This document shows positions 8,233 through 17,496 of a DNA stretch of 64,000 nucleotides, one piece after another. Position numbers and translations under genes: made by a program. Under the pieces are notes generated by a model. That model saw nothing but the letters and a program-made list of their open reading frames with translations. It did not search any database and was not told where the DNA came from. Origin of the DNA: JALORV01 sp963791235 (GTDB taxonomy: Bacteria; Pseudomonadota; Gammaproteobacteria; Burkholderiales; Burkholderiaceae_F); the NCBI GenBank assembly GCA_963791235.1, contig CAWBRW010000029.1, positions 124,001 through 188,000 on the forward strand, read 5' to 3'. Positions within the stretch are counted from its first letter, which is position 1; each line of letters opens with the position of its first letter.

Positions 8233-10137
8233 CTACCGATACCCCGCCGCCTGCAGTTCGAACAGTTCCGCGTAGCGCCCGTCCTGCTGCACCAGCTCGT
8301 CGTGCGTCCCGGCGGCTTCGACGTGGCCGTCGACCAGCACGACGATGCGGTCGGCCATACGGACGCTGGAAAAGCGGTGCGAGATCAGCACGACGGTCTT
8401 GCCACGGGAGAGTTCCTTGAACCGCTCGAACACTTCGAACTCGGCGCGCGCATCGAGCGCGGCGGTCGGCTCGTCGAGGATCAGCAGCTGCGCGTCGCGC
8501 ATGTAGGCGCGCGCGATCGCGATCTTCTGCCACTCGCCGCCTGACAGATCGACCCCGGTGCGGAACCGCTTGCCGAGCACCTGCTCGTAGCCCTGCGGCA
8601 GCCTGGCGATGACTTCGTCGGCCAGGCTGCGCTCGGCGGCTTCGACGATGCGCTCGCGGTCGTCGCGCGCCTCGATGCGGCCGACCGCGATGTTGTCGGC
8701 AGCACTGAAGTAGTAGCGCACGAAGTCCTGGAAGATGACGCCGATATTGGCGCGCAGCGCGAACAGGTCGTATTCGCGCAGGTCGTGGCCGTCGAGCAGG
8801 ATGCGGCCCTCGTCCGGGTCGTACAGGCGCGCCAGCAGCTTGACCAGCGTGGTCTTGCCGGCGCCGTTCTCACCCACCAGCGCGAGGATTTCGCCGGCGC
8901 GCAGTTGGAAGCTCAGGTTGCGCACCGCCCAGCGCTCGGCGCCCGGATAGCGAAAGCCCACGTTCTCGAACGCGAAGCCGCGCTGGATCGGAACCGGAAA
9001 CGGCCGCGGGTTCGGCGGCTGCACGATTTCCGGCTGGATCTCGAAGAACGAAAAGAGATCTTCCAGATAGAGCGCCTGGCCCGCCACCTGCGAGAACCCC
9101 ATCAGCAGGCTTTCCAGCAGGTTGCGCAGGCGTCGGAACGAGCCGGCGAGGAACGTCAGGTCGCCGATCGTGAAATCGCCGTGCAGCGTGCGCCACACGA
9201 TGTAGGCGTAGGCGACGTAGTAGGCGAGCGTGCCGATCGCCGTCAGCACGCTGCCCCAGCCCGCGCGCCGCATCGCGATCCGGCGGTTGGCCGCGAAGAA
9301 GCTTTCGGCGAGCGTGCGGTAGCGGTCGATCAGGAATCGGTTGAGGCCGAAGATCTTCACTTCCTTGGCCGTCTCGACGCTCGCGCCGGTCTGCCGTACG
9401 TAGTCGAGCTCGCGCCGCTCCGGTGTGCGCGCGAAGTTGAGCGAATAGCTCTGCGCGTTGAAGTGCGCCTCGCCGATGAACGCCGGCAGCAGCGCAATGG
9501 CGAGCAGCACGATCAGCCACGGCGCGTACACGATCAGCCCGGCCGCGAAGCTGACCACGGTGATCACATCCTGCGCCTGACCGAAGAGTTGGCCGATCAG
9601 GCTGGTGCGGCCGGCGGCCTGACGCCGCGCGCGCTCCAGCCGGTCTTGCAGCTCGCTGTCCTCGAAGTCCTCGAGGTCCAGCGTGGCGGCGTGCTCCATC
9701 AGCCGCAAACTGGTCTCGTTGCTGAACCGCTCCGACAGCAGCGAATCGAGCAGCGACACCACGCGGCCCAGCACGTCGGAAGCCACCGCCAGCGCGAACT
9801 CCAGCGCGAGCAGCCAGCCGATGCGGTCGAGCGCGCCGCTGGCGAACCATTCGCGCAGCGTGTCGTTGGCCGACGGCGCGCCGGCGAGCAGCACCACCTC
9901 GTCGATGATCAGCTTGCCGACGTAGAGCGTCGCCACCGGCAGCAGCGCGCGCACGAAACGCAACACGCCCGAGCCCAGCGTCAACGCCGGGCTGGTCTGC
10001 CAGACCAGCTTCAGGAACGGCGGCAGGTTGCGCAGCGCGCCCAGCCGCTCGCGCCAGCGTTGTGCCTGCGGCAGCGGCGGACCGCCGCCAGGAGCGGCCG
10101 AAGACACCCGGCCGCCCATCGCGTAATTCTTCGGCAT
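8233..10137 (-). CDS. ABC exporter, fused permease and ATPase
   Basis: Half-transporter of 634 residues. A six-helix transmembrane region spans about residues 40-340, followed by a nucleotide-binding domain: Walker A GENGAGKTT, Q-loop IGVIFQDF, signature LSGGEWQK, Walker B LLILDEPTAALD, and switch histidine VLISHRFSS. It should act as a homodimer exporting a lipid, peptide or drug; the substrate is not evident. A glycine- and proline-rich leader of about 25 residues precedes the first helix. The gene stands alone, ending 77 bases from the ORF6N start, and differs from the surrounding accessory genes in being intact and strongly GC-rich. Confidence 0.9.
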   Translation of the reverse strand: MPKNYAMGGRVSSAAPGGGPPLPQAQRWRERLGALRNLPPFLKLVWQTSPALTLGSGVLRFVRALLPVATLYVGKLIIDEVVLLAGAPSANDTLREWFASGALDRIGWLLALEFALAVASDVLGRVVSLLDSLLSERFSNETSLRLMEHAATLDLEDFEDSELQDRLERARRQAAGRTSLIGQLFGQAQDVITVVSFAAGLIVYAPWLIVLLAIALLPAFIGEAHFNAQSYSLNFARTPERRELDYVRQTGASVETAKEVKIFGLNRFLIDRYRTLAESFFAANRRIAMRRAGWGSVLTAIGTLAYYVAYAYIVWRTLHGDFTIGDLTFLAGSFRRLRNLLESLLMGFSQVAGQALYLEDLFSFFEIQPEIVQPPNPRPFPVPIQRGFAFENVGFRYPGAERWAVRNLSFQLRAGEILALVGENGAGKTTLVKLLARLYDPDEGRILLDGHDLREYDLFALRANIGVIFQDFVRYYFSAADNIAVGRIEARDDRERIVEAAERSLADEVIARLPQGYEQVLGKRFRTGVDLSGGEWQKIAIARAYMRDAQLLILDEPTAALDARAEFEVFERFKELSRGKTVVLISHRFSSVRMADRIVVLVDGHVEAAGTHDELVQQDGRYAELFELQAAGYR

Positions 10138-10238
10138 GCGGCGATTGTGCCGAAGCGCGCGGGATCACGCAGGGGCAATGCAGGTGGGGACCTCGTCGCG
10201 GCACATGAGCGCTACCGCAGGCACCAACGCCTCGTCGC

Positions 10239-10914
10239 CTACGCCACCAACCGCTCGACCAGCGGCGACACCTGCGAGTAGGTCAGAAACGCCTCGTGCG
10301 TCGCGCGCGCGTGATGGCGACGTACGTGAGCCGCACGTCGTCCTCGATCGCCGTGCCGTGCCGGCCGAGGGCGCCGAGGCCGCCGACCGCCACGCACGGG
10401 AACTCGAGCCCTTTCGCGGTGTGCGTCGACAACAGCCGCACGCGGGCTTGTCGACCGACACGCGATTCTTGTTCGCCTTGGCGACATCGACCGGGATTCC
10501 GTGCTTCGCGAACACGCCGGCGAGCCGGTCGCCGATCGCGTGCTCCGGGTACAGCACCGCCATCTGCGGCCAGTCGTAGCCGGCCTGCTTGCGCGCGAGC
10601 AGCCATTCGGCGGTCGCGTGCGCCTCGCCCTCGAAGTTCACGCACTTGCCGACTTCGGGCTCGACGCCCTGCCGGCCGCCGTCTTCGGGCATCAGCACCG
10701 CGCTCTCATCGTCCGCCTGCAGGCCGGGCGCGCCGAGCACATCGGCCGCGAAGCGCCGCGCAAAGCCCAGGATCTGCGCCGTGTTGCGATAGTTGATCTT
10801 GAGCACCGTCGTCCGGCCCTTGGCCTCGATGTTGACGAGCGTGGGCGTCAGCGCAGGCCAGGCCGCGAGCCGCAGCGACAGCGCAGGCAGCGCAGCCACG
10901 ACGCGGCGCGGCAC
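10239..10914 (-). pseudogene. Remnant of a UvrD/Rep-type helicase, C-terminal part only
   Basis: The reverse strand from about 10833 encodes a superfamily 1 helicase C-terminus. It has VLKINYRNTAQILGFARRFA (motif IV), then LSTHTAKGLEFPCVAV (motif V), then DDVRLTYVAITRAT (motif VI), ending LVERLVA at 10239. The ATP-binding N-terminal half (Walker A, DExx box) is absent; sequence upstream of 10833 does not fit the family. The frame changes twice, near 10437 and in a CG repeat near 10308. Because an entire end is missing, this is a genuine remnant rather than a consensus error. Confidence 0.75.
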
Positions 10915-11041
10915 GACGCTGTCTGTGGCGACTCCGGTACCAAATCCCCCGCAAATCCTTTATTGCAGGGCTCAGATTGTCGATTACCTTCTTGCTGTGC
11001 GAGCAGAAGCGGGCCTATTCGCCCGGAAGGGGAGCCTTTTC

Positions 11042-11617
11042 ATGCCTGATGACAAGAACAGCAAAAGCAATCGACTTACCGATACAGATCCTCGGATCTG
11101 GTCAGAGCTTGTGAGGCGAGCACTAGCCGCGCAAAGCGAGACAGCGACCCAAGCGGAGGATGAGCCGCCCCTGCCGGCTGAGATGGTGGCCAAGTACGTC
11201 GACTACCTACAGGCTCCGCATTCGGTTGGCTATTGGCGGCTTGCAGCTGTTTGGAGCGAAGAGGGTGCTGTAGCTCAGTTCTTGTTATCGCAAATGGCAC
11301 CGGTCAGTGGCGGCCCGCCTGCGAAGACCGCGGCGTCGGACCTTGACCTTGAGCGCAAACGAGAAGCAATCGTGAAACGGATAAGCCCAGTGCTTGGGCT
11401 GTTTGAATTCATGTACAGAATGGGCGACGTCAATGCTGAGGCCCCGGACTATCCAGCGACGCTGAAACCTTACTTTCGGTCCAGTGCGACCGATGGCTGT
11501 GAGCGTCTCCTCGGCGACCGTGAGCATGCCGCCCGTGCCGCAGGCGCAGTCGTACAGCAGGTAGGTACCGGACTTGATCTCCGCCTCGATCGGCAGGAAC
11601 ACGAGGTTTGCCATTAA
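11042..11617 (+). pseudogene. Unrecognised gene, probably truncated at its 3' end
   Basis: A plausible start (MPDDKNSKSNRL) is preceded by a good purine-rich site (GGAAGGGGAG, about 1 turn upstream). About 150 residues follow that look like real, moderately acidic protein: SVGYWRLAAVWSEEGAVAQFLL, then KREAIVKRISPVLGLFEFMYRMGD. I do not recognise a domain. From about 11500 onward the frame reads antisense to hsdM, so the last ~38 residues are not original. The two genes meet tail to tail at a junction that has removed both 3' ends. Base composition is lower in GC than the flanks. Confidence 0.5.
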
Positions 11618-12193
11618 GCGAACGGCGTCACGCGGCGTCCAGTGCTCGCCCGCCTCCTCGTTGTTCTCCTCGTTGAACTTGCGGACCAGCTCTTCGAAGA
11701 CGGTGCCCATCGAGTGGTTGTCGATGCCGGCCGGTGAGAGGTCGATGTCGGGATCGAGGAACTTGTTGATCAGCGTGCCGATGGCGTCGGCCTTCGACAG
11801 AGTCTGTAGCTGATTGCGGAACTTGAAGTTGTCGAGGATGTCCTGGACGTTGGGCGAGAAGCCGTTCAAATAGTCCTCAAAGTCGGCGAGGAGCTGCTGC
11901 TGACTGCCGCGGGACTTGAGATCCCGTAGGGTGAATTTTGAGGTGTTGTAGAAGGCCTGGCCCGCGGCATCGCAGAGCGCGGCTCTCTGCTCGGTAATCC
12001 GAGCCTCGTCGAGCATCTTCTTAGTGCTGAGCACCTCCTTCTTCGTGGGCTCGAGCACCGCGTCCATGCGGCGGATCACGCACATTGGCAGGATTACGTC
12101 CGGGTACTTGCCCCGCTTAAAGAGATCCCGCAGGACATCGTCCGCGATGCCCCAAATGAACGAGACGATCTTGTTATGGGTGGCTTGGTCCAT
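11285..12193 (-). pseudogene. hsdM: Type I restriction-modification methyltransferase subunit, N-terminal fragment
   Basis: The first ~228 residues are a clear HsdM N-terminus: IVSFIWGIADDVLRDLFKRGKYPDVILPM, then the conserved helical bundle, then GEHWTPRDAVRLMANLVF and the S-adenosylmethionine motif I region LYDCACGTGGMLTVAEETL. Homology ends near 11515, just after motif I. The catalytic NPPF/Y motif IV and the rest (another 250 or more residues) are missing; the open frame continues to 11285 only because it reads antisense to the neighbouring gene. It cannot be an active methyltransferase. The start is 3 bases beyond the hsdR remnant stop, keeping an operon-like order. Confidence 0.8.
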
Positions 12194-12195
12194 GC

Positions 12196-12441
12196 TTAAA
12201 TGTCTCTAATTCGCCCAAAAGTGCGTCCAGCGGAAGCGCAGCCACGTGTCGCGGCGGCCATCTTCCAGAGCTGAACTTCGTAGACGGCGGCCGCGCCGAT
12301 GGCAATCTTGCCGGGTTGGTCCGGTGACTGCGCGCCATGGTCGGCCTGGGTGGTTGCTTGCTTGAAGTCCTGGAGCGACGACCCGGCTGCTATCAGCAGC
12401 CCGTCGATATCCTCCCGAGAGCGCTGTTCCGCGGTCGCCAT
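12196..12441 (-). pseudogene. hsdR: Remnant of a type I restriction enzyme R subunit N-terminus
   Basis: The 81-residue frame opens MATAEQRSREDIDGLLIAAG, then LQDFKQA, which resembles the N-termini of HsdR proteins (a short helix ahead of the nuclease domain). After about residue 38 the resemblance stops, and the nuclease and helicase domains are absent. A later piece, YEVQLWKMA, faintly resembles the start of another HsdM type, but this is too short to rely on. The position directly upstream of the hsdM fragment supports the assignment. Confidence 0.5.
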
Positions 12442-12872
12442 GGCGGCCGGTTCCCCTCCTTTTGTTCTGCCCGAATGCTAACGGTCAACGCGTGCTCCAA
12501 GCGCGCGAATTGCCGGGATTGCACGGGGTGCCTTCAGTCATCGCGACTGCGCGAGTGTTGACCGCTCGCTTGGCAGGCGACTAGGGTAGCCGACCGCGTT
12601 GGCCGGCGGCCGCCGGGCGCTCGACCTTGTGCGGTGTAACTCGATTCAGCAGCCCAAGGCCATCTGGCTTGAGTACCGGACAGCTATCGCCAGGAACCTT
12701 GACTCTGCAGTCCCCGCGTAGGAAACGGACGATCGCTTCGCATTGCTTGTGCTTGATCGTCCTCATGGCCTTCAACGTGATGGGCGAGCAGCATGACGAT
12801 CTCCTCCCGCCTGCATCGATAATCGAGTCCCCGATAAGCGGCGCAGGCCCGCCGCAGCAGGAACCCGCCCAC
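12442..12872. other. Intergenic region, no supported gene
   Basis: This 431-base stretch lies between the restriction remnants and the acyltransferase gene. The acyltransferase frame is open upstream to 12627, but those extra ~80 residues have no family homology. I see no repeat, terminator or convincing promoter. Confidence 0.4.
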
Positions 12873-14458
12873 ATGCGCCAGCTCAGCAAGAACGATGCAC
12901 TCTTCGTCGCCTCCGAAACCGCCCATTCCAATTCGAACGTCAGTCTGATCACGATCTACGATCCGTCGACGGCGCCCGGCGGCAGGCTCCAGTTCAAGAG
13001 CATCCTCGCGCTCGTGCAGAGCCGGCTGCACCGCTCGCCGGTCTTCCGGCAAAAGCTTCGCAACGTGCCGTTCGGGCTCGACGAGCCGTACTGGATCGAA
13101 GACGAGAACTTCGACCTCGAATATCACGTGCGCAACATCGCGCTGCCGAAGCCCGGCGACTGGCGCCAGTTCTGCATCCAGACATCGCGCATCCACGCAC
13201 GGCCGCTCGACCTCAACCGGCCGCTGTGGGAGCTTTACGTCATCGAGGGCCTGGACAGCCTGCTCGATCTGCCGAAGGACAGCTTCGCGTTGCTGACGAA
13301 ACTGCACCACGCGGCGATCGACGTGAGGCGTGGCACCGCGATCATCACACTGCTGCACGACACGACGCCGCGGCCGCCGCAGCACGAGCCGACCGAACCG
13401 TGGTTCCCGGAGTCGCCGCCGAGTTCGCTCGAACTCGTCTGCCGCGGCCTCGTGAACACGGTGGTCTCGCCGCAACGGCTGGTGCGCCCGCTGCGGAAGG
13501 CGCTCGCGAGCGTGGCCCCCGCCGCCCGCTCGTTTGCAGCCGAGTTGCTGCAGAGGAACGAAGCGCTTCCGGTGACGCGCTTCAACTCCATCGTGTCGCC
13601 CTACCGGGTGTTCGAGACACGGCGCTTCCTGCTCAGCGAGTTCCACGAGGTCCGCCGGCTCGTACCCGGTGCCAAGATCAACGACGCCGTGCTCGCCGTG
13701 TGCGCCGGCGGGTTGCGCAGGTACCTCGCAGCCAACGACGAGCTGCCGGAACAGGATCTGTCGACGCTGATGCCCGTTTATGTGCGCGATCCGGAGGCCG
13801 CGACCCGACAGCCGGCCCGAAGTGGAGTGGGAGCGCGTGATGCTCGGCATGAACATCGCCGACCCGGTGCAGCGGCTGGCGTTCATCAAGGGGCAGACGG
13901 CGTCCTCCACGCTGATATCGCGAGCGATCGGCGCGCGCGAGCTCACCGATATCGGAACGCAGGCACCGGCCGCCACGCTGGCGATCACGGGCAAGATGCT
14001 CGGCCGCGCGCTGCTCGGGGCGGGTCGGCGCGCGCCGATCGCGAACTGCGCGATCACCAACGTGCCGGGCTCAGTCGGTTCCGATTTACCTCAACGGCGC
14101 CCGCATGACGTACTTCTCCGCGATCATGCCGATCAACGACGGCCTCGGCCTCGTCTTCGCGGTGACGAGCTACGACGGGAAGATCATCGTATCGCCCACC
14201 TCGTGCCGCGAGCAGATGCCGGATCCGGAGGTCTTCGCGCAGTGCCTGCGCGACTGCTTCCAGGAGTACCTCGCCCTTGCCCGCAAGCGTGCGCGGGCGA
14301 AGGCGGCTGCCAGGCCAGGTGCTAGCCCGGTGCGGCGCGGGGAGAAGTCGTCAGGCGGTAGATCCGCCCGAGCAGCCCCGCCGGCGGCACGAACGGCCGC
14401 CAGTGGCCCTCGGGCTGCGCGAGTCGGTCGGCGACGACCCAAAGCACGAGCGGGTTGA
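12873..14458 (+). pseudogene. Wax ester synthase/diacylglycerol acyltransferase-like protein, frame broken twice
   Basis: WS/DGAT-family acyltransferase, which joins acyl-CoA to alcohols or diacylglycerol to make storage lipid. I start at MRQLSKNDALFVASET, where family homology begins. The active-site region reads KLHHAAIDVRRG: both histidines and the aspartate are present, but the glycine that normally follows the aspartate is valine. A conserved PLWELYVIEGL precedes it. One extra base near 13800 and another near 14075 break the frame; after them come WERVMLGMNIADPVQRL, ITNVPGS and the family's C-terminal PINDGLGLVFAVTSYDGKI. The true stop is uncertain; in the last frame it overlaps the convergent hydrolase by 137 bases. 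Confidence 0.78.
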
Positions 14459-15141
14459 ACCCCAGCCCGAGGTGGCTGCCCGGCACGCGGATGTTTTCGT
14501 GCAACGCCGGATTGCCGTCGATGGTCGCCTCCTGCGGCGGCACGACGCCGTCTGTAAGGGAGTAGATGCACGAGATCGGCACCGGCAGCGTTTTCGGCTG
14601 CCGGAGATATTTCGCGCGCGATTGCGCCAGGTGCGCCGCTGTCCCCATCGGATGCGAAATGAGTCGATAGAGCGCCTTGACGAGCGGCGGCGACTGGCTG
14701 CCCTCGGCGGTCGAAGGTCACGGGACTGCCGAGCGTGATCACCGAACGGACGCACTCCGTGGCCTGATGTGCGCCGTACATGGCGAACATGCCGCCCAGG
14801 CTCCAGCCCAGGAGGCTCACCGTCCGGCCGCTCTTGTAGTGCATGTAGCGGATCTTCTGCTCGAGCGCGCTGGCGTGCCTGCTGTTGAATCCGACGTTGC
14901 GCCCGAAGCCCCAGGTCTGGACCTCGTAGCCGCGGTTCTGCAGAAACAGCTTGAGCACGATCAGCGTGCCCTCGTCCGCCATGAAGCCGGGCAACAGCAG
15001 CACCGGGTGGCCGTCGCCGCGCGGCGTTCGGGCGAGCATCGGAAGGTTCCACGGCAGCGCTGCCATCTCGAGAAGGGCACGCGCCTCGATGACCTGGTGC
15101 AGCAGGCGGGGCTTGCCGACGTAGGTCTGTCTCTTGGCCAT
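14322..15141 (-). pseudogene. Alpha/beta hydrolase, lipase/PHA-synthase-like, frame broken once
   Basis: Hydrolase of the alpha/beta fold. The oxyanion-hole region is HPVLLLPGFMADEGT and the nucleophile elbow is GWSLGG (serine). The acid and histidine follow in the second half (YSLTDGVVPP, and GSHLGLGFNP with the histidine). One extra base near 14715 separates the halves; corrected length is about 273 residues. It is convergent with the wax-ester-synthase-like gene, so the pair may concern storage lipid or polyester turnover; the substrate is inferred only. Confidence 0.75.
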
Positions 15142-15233
15142 CTGGTTCCCGGTCGCTGATCGGACTCGTCAAGCGTACCTCTCCTCTTCCATATCGGAAC
15201 GGCCAACTGAAGCATCACTCGAATCGCGCTGTT

Positions 15234-15743
15234 CTAGGTTCGCCTGCGCGCTGCCTTCGGTGACAGCAGGCCATGCCTCTGGTGCCAATCGTGCAGCGAT
15301 TCGCCGGGCCAGCGTGCGCAGTGCACGTGCCCCTTGCCGCTTGGCACGTCGACCCAGTCGGGGGCGTAGGCGAGCGCGGCTTCGACCACTTCGGGTGGCT
15401 TGGGCAGCGGCGTGTCGATCGCCGAGGCGTGCGGGTGGATCAGCTCGGGCCAGCGCGGGTCCCACAGCCACAGCGGGCTGCCGCACTTCTTGCAGAAATG
15501 GCGCCACGCCGTTGAGCGCCTGGTGCGCTGGCCCGGTTCGCGGAGCAGCGCGTGGAAGCGCGTGACGTTCTTGCTGCCGGTGACTTTCATCGACGCGGCG
15601 TCGCCGCCCAGGTTGATCGCATAGCCGCCGGAGCCAGCGGTCTTGCGGCAGATCGAGCAATGGCAATGCATGAACGGCACCGGCGACTCCGATTCCAGCG
15701 TGAAGCGCACGGCGCGGCAATGGCAGGAGCCTTTCAGTTGCAT
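15234..15743 (-). CDS. GFA-family zinc protein
   Basis: Protein of 169 residues in the family named for glutathione-dependent formaldehyde-activating enzyme. Zinc-binding cysteines stand in the expected places: GSCHCRAVRF at the start, HCHCSICRKTAGSGG, and HFCKKCGSPLW about residues 80-90. The family name overstates what is known; few members have a proven activity. The C-terminal 60 residues (WVDVPSGKGHVHCARWPGESLHDWH) also match the longer members of the family. It is separated by 92 bases from the hydrolase and points the same way. Confidence 0.85.
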   Translation of the reverse strand: MQLKGSCHCRAVRFTLESESPVPFMHCHCSICRKTAGSGGYAINLGGDAASMKVTGSKNVTRFHALLREPGQRTRRSTAWRHFCKKCGSPLWLWDPRWPELIHPHASAIDTPLPKPPEVVEAALAYAPDWVDVPSGKGHVHCARWPGESLHDWHQRHGLLSPKAARRRT

Positions 15744-15965
15744 ACGTCCTCCACGGGGTTAGGCAGCCATTGCCGTGTCGCAGGTAATGACATGGGGTCG
15801 ATTTGGATGCAGCCTACTTCTTCCGGGCGGGATTGCCACGTGCAGCGGCTGATGCCCGCTCCCTGATGGGCATGACACCTACCGGACAAGCTTCTGCGCC
15901 GTAACTCGGTGAGGTGAGTGACGCCGCGGGCGTGAGCGCGCACGATGCGTGGGCAAGGAGGCCTT

Positions 15966-17300
15966 ATGACAGTTGATGTCGATCTGCCTGATCTGGATAC
16001 CGGTACGGATACCGAGGTCGTCGCTGACAACGTGCGGGCGGTGGGGGCGATCTATTCCATCTGGTTGCTGGATCAGGCCGGCGCGTTTCGGGTGGTGGAC
16101 CGGATCGTCGAGCTCTTCAGCCAGGGCTTGCTGCCGCTGGGGCAGGGGCGGGTGTCCCGTGCGCTCTATCGCATCTGGCGGCAGGGCGATCGGATGCTGG
16201 CGCAGGATCGCGCCGCGTTCTACGCGCGGGCGCTCGGCGTGCCGGGCGGGGATGCCAGCGCGGGCGAGCCGAACCGCGAGTTCCTGTCGCTGTGGCTGCG
16301 CTTCCTGGTGGCGGTGTCGATGTTCGCGCGGCAGCAGAGCGCAAGCGGCCTGCTGGTTCCGCCGACGCCGGTGAACGCCGCGGTGCGCGCGGCGGCGCGA
16401 GCGCTCGCGGCCAATGCCTCGGGGTACGGCCGGGAGATGGTGCAGCGCGCTGCGCGCCGGCTCATCGAAGAGGTGCAGCAGTTGCTCGGCCTCCTCAACG
16501 AGCCGGAGATGTTGCAGGCGTTTGGCGCGCACAACGTATGGCAGCTGATCGATCGCGTCCATCGCGAGCACCTCGGCCGGCCGAGCAACGTGGCGCGCTA
16601 CCGCTCGCAGGCCGCGGCGGGCAGCCGCATCTTCGACTGGCTGGCGGAGCAGGCCGCGACGGTGCGCGACCCGGCGGCGGGCGGCTCAACCAAGGGTGAT
16701 GCCGCCGTGGTCCACGCCGCCGAGCTGTTGCTCGCGGCGATGGCGGGGGATGCGCTGGTGCCGGAGCCTCCGCCAGATGCCGCGGCCGTCGCGCATGTGC
16801 CGCCGGATCTGCTCCTCGCCGCGCAGGAACTGGTGGCAGCGCTGGACCTGGCGGGCGAGCGCAACGGGATCTCGGCGGTGGGCGACCTCGCTGCGCTGTT
16901 CCACGGCCCGGCCGGCACCGGCAAGACGCTCGCGGCGCACGTACTGGCACGGTCGTTGTCGCTGCCGCTCTACCGCATCGACCTCGCCGCGATCGCCAGC
17001 AAGTACATCGGCGAAACGGAGAAGAACCTGGCGGCGCTGTTCGAGCGCGCGGAGCGCGAGGGCGCGGCGCTGTTCTTCGACGAAGCGGACGCGCTGTTTG
17101 GCAAGCGCAGCGATGTGCGCGACTCGCACGACCGCTACGCCAATGCCGCGATCGATGACCTGCTGCAGCGGATCGCGGCTTATGAGGGCGTGTTGATCGT
17201 GGCGGCGAGCCCGCAGGCGAACATCGATGAAGCGTTGGCGAGCGATGAATGGCGCCGCCGCCGCTGGCGCGTGGTGCGTTTTCCCCGACCGCGCGGCTAA
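15966..17300 (+). CDS. AAA+ ATPase, contractile-injection-system type, C-terminus missing
   Basis: Cytoplasmic ATPase of 444 residues, with start set by AAGGAGG at 15955-15961. The N-terminal 260 residues are helical and unassigned. The AAA module follows: Walker A FHGPAGTGKTLAAHVLA, the SKYIGETEKNL loop, Walker B ALFFDEADALFGKRSDV, and DRYANAAIDDLLQRIAAYEGVLIVAAS. Relatives in extracellular contractile injection clusters continue with FLRRLRFVVxFPFP and about 90 more residues carrying the arginine finger and lid. Here the frame diverges at DEALASDEWRRRRWRVV and stops, so the lid is lost. No tail, sheath or baseplate genes are nearby. It may be an evolved orphan or a damaged gene; activity is doubtful. 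Confidence 0.75.
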   Translation: MTVDVDLPDLDTGTDTEVVADNVRAVGAIYSIWLLDQAGAFRVVDRIVELFSQGLLPLGQGRVSRALYRIWRQGDRMLAQDRAAFYARALGVPGGDASAGEPNREFLSLWLRFLVAVSMFARQQSASGLLVPPTPVNAAVRAAARALAANASGYGREMVQRAARRLIEEVQQLLGLLNEPEMLQAFGAHNVWQLIDRVHREHLGRPSNVARYRSQAAAGSRIFDWLAEQAATVRDPAAGGSTKGDAAVVHAAELLLAAMAGDALVPEPPPDAAAVAHVPPDLLLAAQELVAALDLAGERNGISAVGDLAALFHGPAGTGKTLAAHVLARSLSLPLYRIDLAAIASKYIGETEKNLAALFERAEREGAALFFDEADALFGKRSDVRDSHDRYANAAIDDLLQRIAAYEGVLIVAASPQANIDEALASDEWRRRRWRVVRFPRPRG

Positions 17301-17496
17301 GCGAGGCCGGTGCCCGCGAAACGATCCGCAAAGCCGCTACGGTGCAGTTGGCGGGCGATCCGGCAATTGACTTTCGTTTTGGTTCGCTCCTAGGATCGCT
17401 CGCTCGGCGGGCTTCGTCCGGTTCGGTATGTCGCACTGCGACTCCCGACCAGCCCGATAAGAAGAAGATCTACAAGAAAACAGCGAAGGAGACGCA

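Noticed and set aside
8785..10281. Forward ORF of 498 residues
   Set aside because: It mirrors the ABC exporter on the opposite strand and has the repetitive charged composition of antisense frames in GC-rich DNA.
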